From assembly GCA_938044055.1 (NCBI GenBank), contig CALIQO010000138.1, positions 1 through 8,933 of the forward strand: a stretch of 8,933 nt of DNA. The letters are read 5' to 3'. The DNA comes from an uncultured Saprospiraceae bacterium (GTDB taxonomy: Bacteria; Bacteroidota; Bacteroidia; Chitinophagales; Saprospiraceae). The position numbers were made by a program, and so were the translations under genes. This document shows positions 1 to 8,500 of the stretch, one piece after another (positions within the stretch are counted from its first letter, which is position 1; each line of letters begins with the position of its first letter). The notes under the pieces were generated by a model. It had not been told where the DNA came from, did no database searches, and saw only the letters and a program-made list of their open reading frames with translations.

Positions 1-156
1 GTTTGGGCAAAATACTGGTATAAAAATGTGCATTCAACCAGTGGCTTTGAACGACAGCAAAAAAAAGCTAGAGAAATGCCTGCGCATTGCTTGCCATTGT
101 ATGAAAAAGCTTTGCCATATTACAAGCGCTTATTTGAATACGCGATAAAAGCATAA
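1..156 (+). CDS. Sulfotransferase-family protein, C-terminal fragment (5' end outside window)
   Basis: The window opens inside an open frame that reads 51 residues and ends at TAA (154-156). The visible tail contains AKYWYKNVHSTSGFE followed by a helical segment with LPLYEKALPYYKRLFEY. From memory this W-Y-x-x-V-x-x-S-T-G-F pattern near the C-terminus is typical of small bacterial sulfotransferase-like P-loop proteins (Sulfotransfer_5-like), which would transfer sulfate from PAPS. The PAPS-binding part lies outside the window, so the call rests on a short tail only. The stop is two bases from the start of the aminotransferase gene, so the two are almost certainly co-transcribed and probably translationally coupled. 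An unrelated protein with a similar tail cannot be excluded. Confidence 0.5.
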   Translation, partial: VWAKYWYKNVHSTSGFERQQKKAREMPAHCLPLYEKALPYYKRLFEYAIKA

Positions 157-158
157 CC

Positions 159-1055
159 ATGTTACAAAAGTTTGATAAACGAAATAAGAATCTAAAAATC
201 TATGTCAATGGAGCAGTTGTAGACAGACACGAAGCCAAGGTTTCCGTATTTGATTCAGTAGTTCAGGGAGGAGATGCTGTATGGGAAGGTCTGCGGTTAT
301 ATAAAGAAGGGATCTTCTGTCTTGAGCGCCACTTACGTAGACTCCAGGATTCTGCTCATGCCATGGCTTTTAAGGATATTCCTACCAATGATGAAATTAA
401 GGCTAAAATTGTAGAGACCCTTAATGCCAACAACATGGAAGAAGATGTCCATATACGACTTACCTTGACACGTGGCGAAAAAATCACATCAGGCATGGAT
501 CCCAGGTTGAATTCTATGGGACTGAACCTTATTATAGTTCCAGAGTATAAACCACCGGTATATGACAATGAAAAAGGAATTACCTTATTTACTTCTACTA
601 TAAGAAGAAACTCTCCTATGCATGTGGACTCTAAGATCCACCACAACAATCTCATCAACAACATTCTCGCTAAAATACAGGCTAATGTTGCTGGAAAAGA
701 TGCTGCCTTGATGTTAGACGCATACGGCTACGCAAGCGAATTGAACGGCACCAACCTATTTATGGTGCGAGATGGAAAATTATATACGCCCCATGCGGAC
801 GCTTGCCTTCACGGAATTACCAGAGGATTGATAATAGAGTTGGCGGCTGAAACTGGAATTGCCTGTATCGAGAAAAACATTTCTCTTACAGAATTGTATG
901 CCGCAGATGGAGTATTCTGTACGGGAACCATGGGAGAACTTACGCCGATAGTAGAAATTGACGGAAGAAAAATTGCTAGAGAGACCGATATTTTTGATAG
1001 ATTGATTACAGCATTCGACGGGAAAAAGGAGATTTATTGCACACCGATTCTTTAA
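159..1055 (+). CDS. Aminotransferase class IV (branched-chain / D-amino-acid aminotransferase-like)
   Basis: This is a complete 298-residue PLP enzyme of fold type IV, the usual length for the BCAT/DAAT family. The N-terminal domain begins with KIYVNGAVV (about 13-21) and holds the ERHLRRL motif with Arg57 at the cofactor-phosphate position. Lys159, in SKIHHNNL, aligns with the Schiff-base lysine. Glu194, in YASELNGTNLF, aligns with the glutamate facing the PLP ring nitrogen. G-I-T-R (219-222) and G-T (256-257) are the phosphate-binding loops. It should carry out transamination between an amino acid and 2-oxoglutarate or another keto acid. The EGAGEN signature of E. coli IlvE is replaced by ELNGTN, so substrate cannot be assigned as branched-chain; a D-amino-acid or specialised substrate is possible. 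The ATG lies two bases after the stop of the sulfotransferase-like gene. Family call is firm, substrate is not. Confidence 0.9.
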   Translation: MLQKFDKRNKNLKIYVNGAVVDRHEAKVSVFDSVVQGGDAVWEGLRLYKEGIFCLERHLRRLQDSAHAMAFKDIPTNDEIKAKIVETLNANNMEEDVHIRLTLTRGEKITSGMDPRLNSMGLNLIIVPEYKPPVYDNEKGITLFTSTIRRNSPMHVDSKIHHNNLINNILAKIQANVAGKDAALMLDAYGYASELNGTNLFMVRDGKLYTPHADACLHGITRGLIIELAAETGIACIEKNISLTELYAADGVFCTGTMGELTPIVEIDGRKIARETDIFDRLITAFDGKKEIYCTPIL

Positions 1056-1096
1056 AAATAGATAGAGAAAGAACAGATTAAGTATCTTGCTTTAAG

Positions 1097-2443
1097 ATGG
1101 ATGCTTACTTCAATAAAGTTGTTCTACAGATAATGGGTTTAGACATTACCCTAGGCCAGATATTGCTCTTGTGTATCGCATGGGTTTTATCCATCATATT
1201 CTATCACCTCTTTTCTCGATCCAGCAAGGCTAATCAACTGCTAGATCAGAACAATATCAGCGACCAGAAGCGACGAAGCCTGAAGTTTATACTTGCATAC
1301 TTGATTGTGTCTGTATTGTTCTTAGTTATCTTAAGGATACTAGGCGTGGACCCTTCTTTCACGCTGGGTAAATTTTCTATTTCATTATCCTTGATTGTTG
1401 ACTTGATTATTTTCGTGCAGGCAGCGAGGTTGATTGATTGGATAATTTCTAATCTTTTTATCCATCGTTATTACATCAATCGAGACGCTAGAAAGGCTGG
1501 AACTGACAAGTCTAGAAATACCGAGAGAACAGCCAGCACTGTTGTACAGTACATAGTTTTTGCGGCAGCGATTGTCTTTTTTCTTAATAACAACCAAGAA
1601 TTCGATTTTAGCTTCTATCAGAAGTCGTGGTTAGACAGCGACGGTAATCCTGGTGCAATAGAATTTAAAATCTCTAGAATATTCGTTGTTGCACTGATTT
1701 TCCTGATATCTAGATTGTTAATCTGGTTGACTACCCAGCTTATCCTCTATCGAGTATATAAGCGTAGAGGCGTAGATAAGGGGTCTCAATATGCCATAAA
1801 TCAACTTATAAAGTACTTTATATATTTTATTGCCACCCTGATGGCACTGGATCATCTGGGCATAAACATGACGTTGATTCTTACGGGTGCCGCAGCATTA
1901 CTGGTAGGTATCGGACTGGGCTTGCAACAGACATTTAACGATTTTATTTCAGGAATTGTCTTACTCTTTGAACGGACAACGAGTGTCGGGGACATCCTAG
2001 AATTTGACCAGACGGTAGGTGTTGTTAAGAAAATAGGCTTGAGGTCTTCTATTATCGAGACCCGGGACAATGTCACAATGGTCGTGCCTAATTCTAGATT
2101 GGTTAATGATAAAGTAGTTAACTGGACCCATTATGACAACAAGGTTAGGTTCGATATAAAACTAGGGGTTTCGTATGGATCAGACGCGGATATGGTGAAA
2201 TCTATATTGCTGGAAGCGGCCAGGGATAACAGTCATGTTATAGAATATCCTGCTCCGCAAGTCCGTTTCGTTAATTTTGGCGCAAGTGCTCTAGAATTTG
2301 AGTTGTTGTTTTTCTCACGCAAGTTTTTATTTATCGAAGATGTCAAGAGTGACTTAAGATTCGATATCAACAGAAGATTTACAGAAGCGGGCATAACGAT
2401 ACCATTTACCCAGATGGATATTAACATCAGAAACAGAGAATAA
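1097..2443 (+). CDS. MscS-family mechanosensitive ion channel
   Basis: The 448-residue product is an inner-membrane channel that opens under membrane tension and releases solutes on hypo-osmotic shock. Hydrophobic segments lie at about 18-38, 64-82, 95-121, 149-165, 192-216 and 237-252, followed by the pore-lining helix at about 256-290, which has the small-residue pattern GAAALLVGIGLGLQQ (264-278). The cytoplasmic MscS beta domain follows, with FERTTSVGDILEF (291-303), VGVVKKIGLRSS (307-318) and the VVPNSRLVND stretch (329-338), then the mixed alpha/beta C-terminal domain. It is longer than E. coli MscS (286 residues) because of extra N-terminal helices, as is common in Bacteroidota. A 41-base gap separates it from the aminotransferase. 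TATCTTGC at 1083-1090 resembles a -7 element but would give a nearly leaderless mRNA. A Met at residue 13 is an alternative start. Confidence 0.93.
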   Translation: MDAYFNKVVLQIMGLDITLGQILLLCIAWVLSIIFYHLFSRSSKANQLLDQNNISDQKRRSLKFILAYLIVSVLFLVILRILGVDPSFTLGKFSISLSLIVDLIIFVQAARLIDWIISNLFIHRYYINRDARKAGTDKSRNTERTASTVVQYIVFAAAIVFFLNNNQEFDFSFYQKSWLDSDGNPGAIEFKISRIFVVALIFLISRLLIWLTTQLILYRVYKRRGVDKGSQYAINQLIKYFIYFIATLMALDHLGINMTLILTGAAALLVGIGLGLQQTFNDFISGIVLLFERTTSVGDILEFDQTVGVVKKIGLRSSIIETRDNVTMVVPNSRLVNDKVVNWTHYDNKVRFDIKLGVSYGSDADMVKSILLEAARDNSHVIEYPAPQVRFVNFGASALEFELLFFSRKFLFIEDVKSDLRFDINRRFTEAGITIPFTQMDINIRNRE

Positions 2444-2527
2444 TTGTCAATTATCTCATTCCGGCATGTTTTATGAATACTAAGGTTGTCAGAGAATCGT
2501 TACATAACATACCTATAACGGAAAAAA

Positions 2528-3349
2528 GTGATTAGAAAAGTAAGCGGCTACAGCATCATTATATTTATAATGGGTTTCTGCCTTTCGGCAAATGCTCAGA
2601 AAGGTTATGAACTAGGCGGATGGCTAGGGACCAGTTTTTATTATGGAGATTTAAACAATCGGTTGAGCATCCACAAGCCAGGATTAGCAGGGGGCTTGAA
2701 CGCAAGAAGAAACTTTAACTCACGTGTATCTGCCATGGCTTCTTTAAGTTACGGTAAGATAGGAGGAGACGATGCAGATTCTCCTAATACATTTGAACAG
2801 AATAGAAACTTAAGTTTTAGCTCTTCCATTTTCGATTTATCGGCGACAATAGAGTTTAATTTTTTCAATTACATCCATGGAAGTTCTTCAGAATATTATA
2901 CCCCTTACTTTTTTGGCGGGATCTCGCTTCTTAGATACAATCCGACAGCTGACCTCAATGGTGAAACTTTCAACTTGAGAGATTTCGGCACAGAGGGTCA
3001 ATTGCAAGGAGAGGAATATGGAAGTATCAATGCCTCCTTATTGATAGGAGGTGGATGGAAATGGGACATATCAGAAACTTGGAGTTTAAATGTTTTTGCG
3101 AGTTATCACAATGCATTTACCGATTATCTTGATGATGTATCTAGTACATATCCCGATTTTACCACACTATTGAGTCGACATGGACAGATTGCGGTAGACC
3201 TGTCAGATAGGTCTCTGATAGAAGGTATCGGCGTATCGGGAAGACAGCGGGGAAACAGCAAGAACAACGATGCTTATTTCTTCGTAGGGATTGCTCTTAT
3301 GAAATACTTCGGTTCACTAGAATGCCCTAAGATTTCTAACGGTAGATAA
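2528..3349 (+). CDS. DUF6089-family outer-membrane beta-barrel protein, GTG start
   Basis: The 273-residue product has a classical signal peptide: MIRK, a hydrophobic core to about residue 20, then ANAQ at 21-24, matching the 'AQ' cleavage context common in Bacteroidota. The mature part alternates aromatic and polar residues in beta strands (ELGGWLGTSFYYGDLN at 28-43; later SLLIGGGWKWDI and YFFVGIALMKYF). The YLDDVSSTYPD motif and a late Cys-Pro near the C-terminus are what I associate with DUF6089. It is probably an eight-stranded or similar outer-membrane barrel whose function is not known to me. GTG at 2528 is chosen because an in-frame stop lies just upstream (2516-2518) and the next ATG (codon 15) would destroy the signal peptide. 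The 84-base gap after the channel gene shows no convincing promoter or terminator. Confidence 0.82.
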   Translation: MIRKVSGYSIIIFIMGFCLSANAQKGYELGGWLGTSFYYGDLNNRLSIHKPGLAGGLNARRNFNSRVSAMASLSYGKIGGDDADSPNTFEQNRNLSFSSSIFDLSATIEFNFFNYIHGSSSEYYTPYFFGGISLLRYNPTADLNGETFNLRDFGTEGQLQGEEYGSINASLLIGGGWKWDISETWSLNVFASYHNAFTDYLDDVSSTYPDFTTLLSRHGQIAVDLSDRSLIEGIGVSGRQRGNSKNNDAYFFVGIALMKYFGSLECPKISNGR

Positions 3350-3355
3350 GTCAGA

Positions 3356-4201
3356 TTAGAGATACAATGCCAGTGCTTCAGCATATCTTTCTGCGCCTAT
3401 CCACAACTTAGCTTGATCATCTTTTTCTGAGTCTGTAAGGTTTTTTCCACCTACTTTATTAACCATTTCTTCATCTGGAAATTCTTCTAGAGCAGCAAGA
3501 GACGCAATTTCATTTCCAGTAAGTATTTTGCTTCTAAGCAATGATGGAGGAAGATTGTCATAACCGAGAACGGGACTGACTACACCTTGATAGATATCCA
3601 TAATCGCAGAACCACTTGCTCTGACGTAATGCGTTCTACCTAACCGTCCCATCAAGTCAATCTTGTGCGGATCTATTCTGCCTTTATCAGTCAGAACGGA
3701 TTCTTCTATGTGCATACATACGACCTCGCATATTATGAGATGACCTGCTCCACCATGTTGTCCCAGTGTAATTATATCCTTGACTACACACTCCATATTA
3801 ATAGGAGACTCCTCTACCATGGAAGCAGAAACCTGTGAAGCAGCAATCGGTGTAAGTCCCGACTTAGAGTACTCACTTACGCCATCCGGGAACTCTACTG
3901 AAGTGAGTGCCATCTGTCTTACGATTGCATGATTGACAACACTTATCGTCAGTCCTGCTCCTTCTGATACGTTATCAAGAGTATGCTTAGTTGTATTATC
4001 AGATACACGACGATTAGAAGAGAAAACAACAATAGGGGGATTAGAGCTAAATGCATTGAAAAAACTGTATGGAGCTAGATTGTCTTTTCCTTTCTTGTTT
4101 CTTGTCGAAACGAATGCTATCGGCCTCGGAGCAACAGCACCGATGATGTACTGGTGCAGATCCTTAACAGAAATTTCTTGTGGGATTATTTTCTTCTTCA
4201 T
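3356..4201 (-). CDS. Flavin reductase family protein (FMN-binding split barrel) with C-terminal extension
   Basis: This is a 281-residue cytoplasmic protein. Residues about 10-170 form the FMN-binding split barrel of the flavin reductase/flavoredoxin family: PRPIAFVST (25-33), NLAPYSFFNAFSSNPP (41-56) with the usual flavin-contact loop, and TISVVNHAIVRQMALTS (85-101). MGRLGRTHYVR (184-194) is a second characteristic stretch. Members bind FMN and either reduce free flavin with NAD(P)H or act as redox partners; which applies is not visible. Residues about 195-281 extend beyond the barrel; the first part (GYDNLPPSLLRSKILTGNE) is shared, as I recall, by Bacteroidota homologues, and the last 50 residues are charged and probably helical. 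The gene is the last of the minus-strand run, 54 bases after the response regulator, and converges with the DUF6089 gene (6 bases between stops). Confidence 0.88.
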   Translation of the reverse strand: MKKKIIPQEISVKDLHQYIIGAVAPRPIAFVSTRNKKGKDNLAPYSFFNAFSSNPPIVVFSSNRRVSDNTTKHTLDNVSEGAGLTISVVNHAIVRQMALTSVEFPDGVSEYSKSGLTPIAASQVSASMVEESPINMECVVKDIITLGQHGGAGHLIICEVVCMHIEESVLTDKGRIDPHKIDLMGRLGRTHYVRASGSAIMDIYQGVVSPVLGYDNLPPSLLRSKILTGNEIASLAALEEFPDEEMVNKVGGKNLTDSEKDDQAKLWIGAERYAEALALYL

Positions 4202-4208
4202 AGACCAT

Positions 4209-4238
4209 AAGTGCTTAGTAGATCTAATGTAAGCGCTT
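4209..4238. repeat. Inverted repeat in the gap between response regulator and flavin reductase genes
   Basis: AAGTGCTTA (4209-4217) and TAAGCGCTT (4230-4238) are complementary over 9 positions with one mismatch, a G-U wobble if the plus strand is transcribed. The 12-base centre holds the perfect palindrome TAGATCTA. In the minus-strand transcript the stem would sit just ahead of the flavin reductase ATG and is not followed by a U-run, so a Rho-independent terminator of the regulator gene is unlikely. It could be an operator for a dimeric repressor, an RNA structure controlling translation, or chance. Confidence 0.35.
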
Positions 4239-4255
4239 CTGTCTTATTTTATACC

Positions 4256-5008
4256 TTACTTTCTTAAAACCTTTTTTAAGAAAGCTTCTTTTTTCCTTCT
4301 ACTTACAGGAACGTTGCTCTTATCAGACATTATAACTACACCTTCTGGCAAGTATTTGTCTATATGTTCTACATTGATAAAATGAGACTTATGTGTACTG
4401 AAAAAATTGTAATTAGACAACATCTCCTTGTACACACCGATGTTGTAAGAACTAAGAATAGAAGAACCGCTTGTTGTATGAATGTAGGTGTATTTCTGCT
4501 CCCCTTCACACCGGATGATATCCTTGACATAAACAAATTCATAAGATAGGTTTCCAGGAATAGCAACCTTAGAAGATTGCTTATTAAGGTGGGTAAGATT
4601 GTGTTTTAATAAGTGGTATCTTTTATCGTTTTCTTTGATTTCAATTTGCTTGATTGCTTTATCTACAGCGGTTTTTAAGACATCTCCTTTAATGGGTTTA
4701 AGTAGATAATCGACAGCACTTACTTTTAAGGCATCAAGGGCATAATCGCTGTAACCCGTCACGAAAATAATTTCAAATGAGATTTCATCGAATAGTTCTA
4801 GCAACTTAAAACCTGATCCTCCAGGCATAGCAATATCCAGAAACACAAGCTGAGGGTTCATCTTATCAATCAGGCTTTTTCCTTCTACAATATTTTTAGC
4901 GATGCCACATACATTAATAGCTGGGCAGAATTGATTGAGTTTTAGTCTTAAGACTTCAGAAAGTTTTACTTCATCATCGATAATTATTGCAGATATTGAA
5001 TTATCCAT
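4256..5008 (-). CDS. LytTR-family response regulator (REC-LytTR)
   Basis: This is a 250-residue DNA-binding response regulator. The receiver domain spans residues 1 to about 122, with the acidic pair Asp11/Asp12, phosphoacceptor Asp58 in VFLDIAMPGGSG, Thr84 in FVTGYSDYA and Lys104 in LLKPI; all residues needed for phosphorylation are present. A linker leads to the LytTR domain (about 147-249): YEFVYVKDIIRCEGEQKYT, then FFSTHKSHFINVEHIDKYL and VPVSRRKKEAF. LytTR proteins bind paired direct repeats as dimers. Length and order match the family norm (240-260). The gene follows the stand-alone LytTR gene by 52 bases and belongs to the same strand run as the sensor kinase, which is its probable phosphodonor. 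No promoter of its own is evident, so it is probably expressed from the LytTR promoter. Confidence 0.95.
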   Translation of the reverse strand: MDNSISAIIIDDEVKLSEVLRLKLNQFCPAINVCGIAKNIVEGKSLIDKMNPQLVFLDIAMPGGSGFKLLELFDEISFEIIFVTGYSDYALDALKVSAVDYLLKPIKGDVLKTAVDKAIKQIEIKENDKRYHLLKHNLTHLNKQSSKVAIPGNLSYEFVYVKDIIRCEGEQKYTYIHTTSGSSILSSYNIGVYKEMLSNYNFFSTHKSHFINVEHIDKYLPEGVVIMSDKSNVPVSRRKKEAFLKKVLRK

Positions 5009-5048
5009 ATTTTTCTGGCTTATTGTAGGAAAGGATTGTAAGTTACTA

Positions 5049-5069
5049 TTCGTGAAATTTTTACACGAA
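5049..5069 (-). other. Small hairpin spanning the stop codon of the stand-alone LytTR gene
   Basis: In the minus-strand RNA, UUCGUG (from 5069-5064) can pair with CACGAA (5054-5049) around a 9-base A/U loop that contains the UAA stop. There is no following U-tract, so it is a poor intrinsic terminator. It may stabilise or partly attenuate the transcript before the response regulator, or mean nothing. Confidence 0.2.
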
Positions 5070-5444
5070 CAATAATGACAACTTATTTTTACCAGACCTA
5101 GAGAAAGGAACCTTATTGCCAGACCTCAATTCTATTGTAGAGTCCGAATTGTATATATATTTAATGTGCTTTATAGAAACCAAGTAACTGCGGTGAACAC
5201 GTATAAAATCAGATGTAGGTATCTGATCTTCTAGAGACTTTATTGTACGGCACACACAATACTTCTTGGTATCTGTCAGATAAATTTCTGTATAGTTAGA
5301 ATCACTTTTTAGGTATAAAATTTCTGTATAGTGTATGATTCTTTTGCCATCAGGAATAGGAATACATAGGTATTGATTTCTAGTGGGTCTTCCTATAACT
5401 TTAAGTTTGGTTCTAGTATGTGAGACTGCTTGCGTAGAAATCAT
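5061..5444 (-). CDS. Stand-alone LytTR DNA-binding protein without receiver domain
   Basis: This is a 127-residue protein made almost entirely of one LytTR domain (about 24-125): YLCIPIPDGKRIIHYTEILY, SDSNYTEIYL, then the recognition block DFIRVHRSYLVSIKHIKYI (79-97) and a final IELRSGNKVPFSR strand pair. The basic N-terminal tail (TRTKLKVIGRPTRNQ) is not recognised. There is no receiver, membrane segment or other sensor domain, so it cannot be phosphorylated in the usual way; its activity may depend on amount, on heterodimer formation, or on a ligand. It lies between the sensor kinase gene (98 bases upstream) and the REC-LytTR gene (52 bases downstream). The upstream gap holds a TATCTTTG -7 element and a paired direct repeat of LytTR-site geometry, so autoregulation or control by its neighbour is likely. 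The ATG at 5444 gives the whole domain. Confidence 0.93.
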   Translation of the reverse strand: MISTQAVSHTRTKLKVIGRPTRNQYLCIPIPDGKRIIHYTEILYLKSDSNYTEIYLTDTKKYCVCRTIKSLEDQIPTSDFIRVHRSYLVSIKHIKYIYNSDSTIELRSGNKVPFSRSGKNKLSLLFV

Positions 5445-5470
5445 AATTAACTCTTTTTATTATACTTTAC

Positions 5471-5478
5471 CAAAGATA
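5471..5478 (-). promoter_or_regulatory. Putative promoter -7 element of the stand-alone LytTR gene
   Basis: Read on the minus strand this is TATCTTTG, an exact match to the Bacteroidota -7 consensus TAnnTTTG. It lies 26 bases before the ATG, which leaves room for a leader of about 20 bases. No TTG lies at the expected 17-20 base distance for a -33 box (one lies only 10 bases upstream), which suggests the promoter needs an activator; the direct-repeat pair 35 bases upstream is the candidate site. Confidence 0.5.
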
Positions 5479-5506
5479 TAATGCCTGACAATTAAGAAGG
5501 GAATTT

Positions 5507-5540
5507 TAAGATTATCGGTAACCTTGATTAGACCATCGGT
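5507..5540 (-). promoter_or_regulatory. Putative LytTR operator: paired 13-base direct repeats, 21-base period
   Basis: On the minus strand ACCGATGGTCTAA (5540-5528) and ACCGATAATCTTA (5519-5507) repeat with a start-to-start distance of 21 bases. Both fit ACCGWTnnTCTWA. The 9-base portions ACCGATGGT and ACCGATAAT each differ at one position from the published-type LytTR half-site [TA][AC][CA]GTTN[AG][TG], and the 12 bases between them match the classical spacer. The site begins two bases after the stop codon of the kinase gene and ends 28 bases before the -7 element of the stand-alone LytTR gene. Binding by either LytTR protein is inference. Confidence 0.6.
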
Positions 5541-5542
5541 AA

Positions 5543-8500
5543 TTAAGACTTATATCTGAAGTTGATTATGGCCTTAGTACCCGTACTGGTGTCGTTCGTT
5601 TCTAGATCAATAATTTTAATATTAACATCGATTTTATTGTTTTGATGGAGGGTTTCGATTCTGTCTTTTACAATCTGTATTCCTCTAGAGATGTGTTCAG
5701 ACCTTCTTAGTTCAGCAGCAGCTTTTCTACCTATTCCATTGTCTTCGATTATAACCTCTACAGAATCTTCATCCACAGGCTTAATAGAAACAGTAAGGGA
5801 ACCTTTGCGATCTGTAAGATGGTATAATCCATGGTTGATAGCATTCTCTATAAAGGGCTGAATAATCATGGGAGGGATAGAAAACTCAGAATCTATATCA
5901 CTATCAACAATTAAGTTATATTCATATTTTTCATCGAAGCGCATGTGCTCAAGAGTCAGATATAGATTAAGTAATTTTATCTCTTGCTGGATAGGAATGA
6001 ATTCGTTTTTGGCAGACTCGAGAATTAGTCTCATCAGAGAAGCAAAGTCTGATAAGTAATCGTTTGCTTTATTTATTTCCTGCGTTTCTATGTAATATTG
6101 AATAGACCCGAGGGCATTAAAAATAAAATGAGGATTCATCTGAGATCGAAGCGATTGCAGTTTAAGCTCATTAATTTTAGATTGCAATTGAGATTCTATT
6201 AAGTCCTTTTTCTGTCCTTTTCTTTTTCTAAGCAAAGATGCTACTAAGAACGACAGAACAACAATTGCTAGAATAAACATAAGCAGCCACCAGAATTTTT
6301 CCAACCAAGACTGTATGTCTACTGAAACCTGTAAAGCTTCTTTTTCTCCATGTACACGATCGGCAATCTTTATAACCCTATTCCCAGTACTGCCGGGTTC
6401 AATGTAAATTATATTTTTTTCATAAGACATCACATCTTGATTAATAGTACTCCTGGCTCTCACAGCATACTTCCAATCACTAGAATTATTATAAAAAGAA
6501 TAATCATAGTATGAATAGTAAATGGCAAATGAATCAATACCATATGGAAGATCAATTTTATCTCCATTATTGATGGGTCGCGAGAAACTTCCTTCACCTT
6601 GGTAATATTCAAGTTTATCTAAGACCATTTTTTCAGACCTCTTCAGGTCCATCATGTCTTCTGGGTAGAAAGAAGAAAGACCATTTATAGTGCCGTAATA
6701 ATACTTCCCAGAATCATCTTCGCAGAATGCGAAACTATTCGTCTCGTTTTCTGACAACCCATCTCCTACATCAAATGTGTTTACGACCTCATAATTCCTA
6801 TTGATAACTGTTATACCGTTAAATGTACCTATCCAGTATAACTCTTCTTCTGAATCATAGTGAATGCTTCCGATAGAATTATTGCTTAAACCTTGATCTC
6901 CATCGATGTGGTTAACCACTTTATCATCTTCTACAATGTATATACCACGACCATAAGTGCCTACCATGAACCCTTCTTCAGTAGGATAAAAATATTTAGC
7001 CCAGATATCGGTAGATGTTATGTCTGAATTATAGGCAAGGGTGTTATTCTGATAAGTATATTTTTTCACGCCCTTATTGGTTGCGAGATAGAGAAAAGGT
7101 GGTTGTGCATATATGTCATATACATCGGCATCAATGTCCGCGATTACCGGAGTAAAATTTCCCGTGGTTCTATCATAGACACCTACCTTTCCGTTTCCCA
7201 CCATTCTCTTAAGTTCTAGATTTTCTTTTCCTCCACCGAAAAAAACCAGATTTTCACCATAGGGACGGATGCACTTCGGACGATAATCAAGGGTTGCGTC
7301 GATGAAATCATTTTCTTGAAAAGAATATCTCTGAAAGCCAAAGGAGTCTATGCCATTGACACTATAGACAACATCTTCTTTCTCGTCGTAGTATAAATAT
7401 TTCTCTTCTACAATAGCATTCCAGTATTCCGGATTGTCTAGAGAATCTATTTTTCCATTCGAGTCAATCGCCATAAGACCAGTATGCTCTCTACAGAAGT
7501 ATACCTTTTTATCATGGGGCCTATAAAAAACACGTGCGATTAAATAACCGAAATTCCCAAGAGGGATATTTTCTATATAATAGTCCTGGTCCACTGAAGG
7601 GTTAAGAGTGAAGTGGGTCAACCCATTATAGGTGTTGCATAGAATGTGCCTGGTATAATCGTCTGAGAAAAAGTCAACAATTGTATTGAGAGAAGAATTG
7701 ATTGCAGAACTGTAATCTATGGAGGGACCACCACCTGCAGGAAAGAAAAGCAGTTTCTCGGTCCTTCTGTAATCTGTACTTAAACCCATAAGCTTGTTTC
7801 CTTGCTCATCTTGCTGGACAACAATCCGATTATATAGTGAAGGAACAGAAGAAGACACCTTACCAGAGGCATCGATTTTTAATATTTCAAGGGTGTCATT
7901 TCTTACCCATAAGCTGTCTTGAATGTTTCCGATAATCTGATCGATGGCATAAGACATAACAGAGCAATTTCCCTTTTCACATCTGCTTAATCTACGGTCC
8001 TTATATAAGATGAACCATATACTTTCTGTCTCTTGATGTATGGATTTTACATCTTGTGTGACGACCTTAATACTTGAAGTAAAAACTTCTGAAAAATTAT
8101 TAAGTAAGAGCCAGGAAGGATGGCCATCAGCATCGATAAAACTCAATCTGTTTTCTTTAACGGAAAAATGACTGGCTCCTACCACTTCCTTTATTTCAGC
8201 AACACTTCCATTATCCGTATTTAACCGATATAAGTAGGGAGCGTTGTCTGTAACAATCAGTAGAGACTTGTTGTCGATAATGCTTAACGTATTAATCCGG
8301 TCGGCTTGGAGTTCTATAGGTAGCTTAATAAGGGCTTGAAATCTACTTCCATTAAAAAGCTGGACGCCATACTTAGTAAAAACCCAGAATTTTCCTTCAG
8401 CGTCACGGATGGTTTTAAGAACAATTCTATCTTCTAAACCATCTTGAATTCCATATCGGTTTTTAGAAATAACATCTTGAGCAATGAGAGATGTGCATAC

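Noticed and set aside
356..664. Antisense 102-codon open frame inside the aminotransferase, and similar frames inside other genes
   Set aside because: No recognisable domain; they overlap well-supported genes on the opposite strand and are shadows of their codon use.
2440..2454. Short inverted repeat ATAATT-gtc-AATTAT at the end of the MscS gene
   Set aside because: Six A/T-only pairs with no U-tract after them; too weak to be called a terminator.
2480..2487. TAAGGTTG as a possible -7 element for the DUF6089 gene
   Set aside because: It has one mismatch to TAnnTTTG, no TTG at -33 and no other support; expected by chance in AT-rich sequence.
3350..3355. Possible bidirectional terminator between the convergent DUF6089 and flavin reductase genes
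   Set aside because: Only 6 bases separate the stops and no G+C-rich stem with flanking T/A runs is visible around them.
3338..3851. Isolated AACGGT/ATCGGT hexamers (3338-3343, 3846-3851; also 7007-7012 and 8455-8460)
   Set aside because: They lie in coding sequence, lack the TWAGAnn flank and have no partner 21 bases away, so they are chance matches to the operator core.
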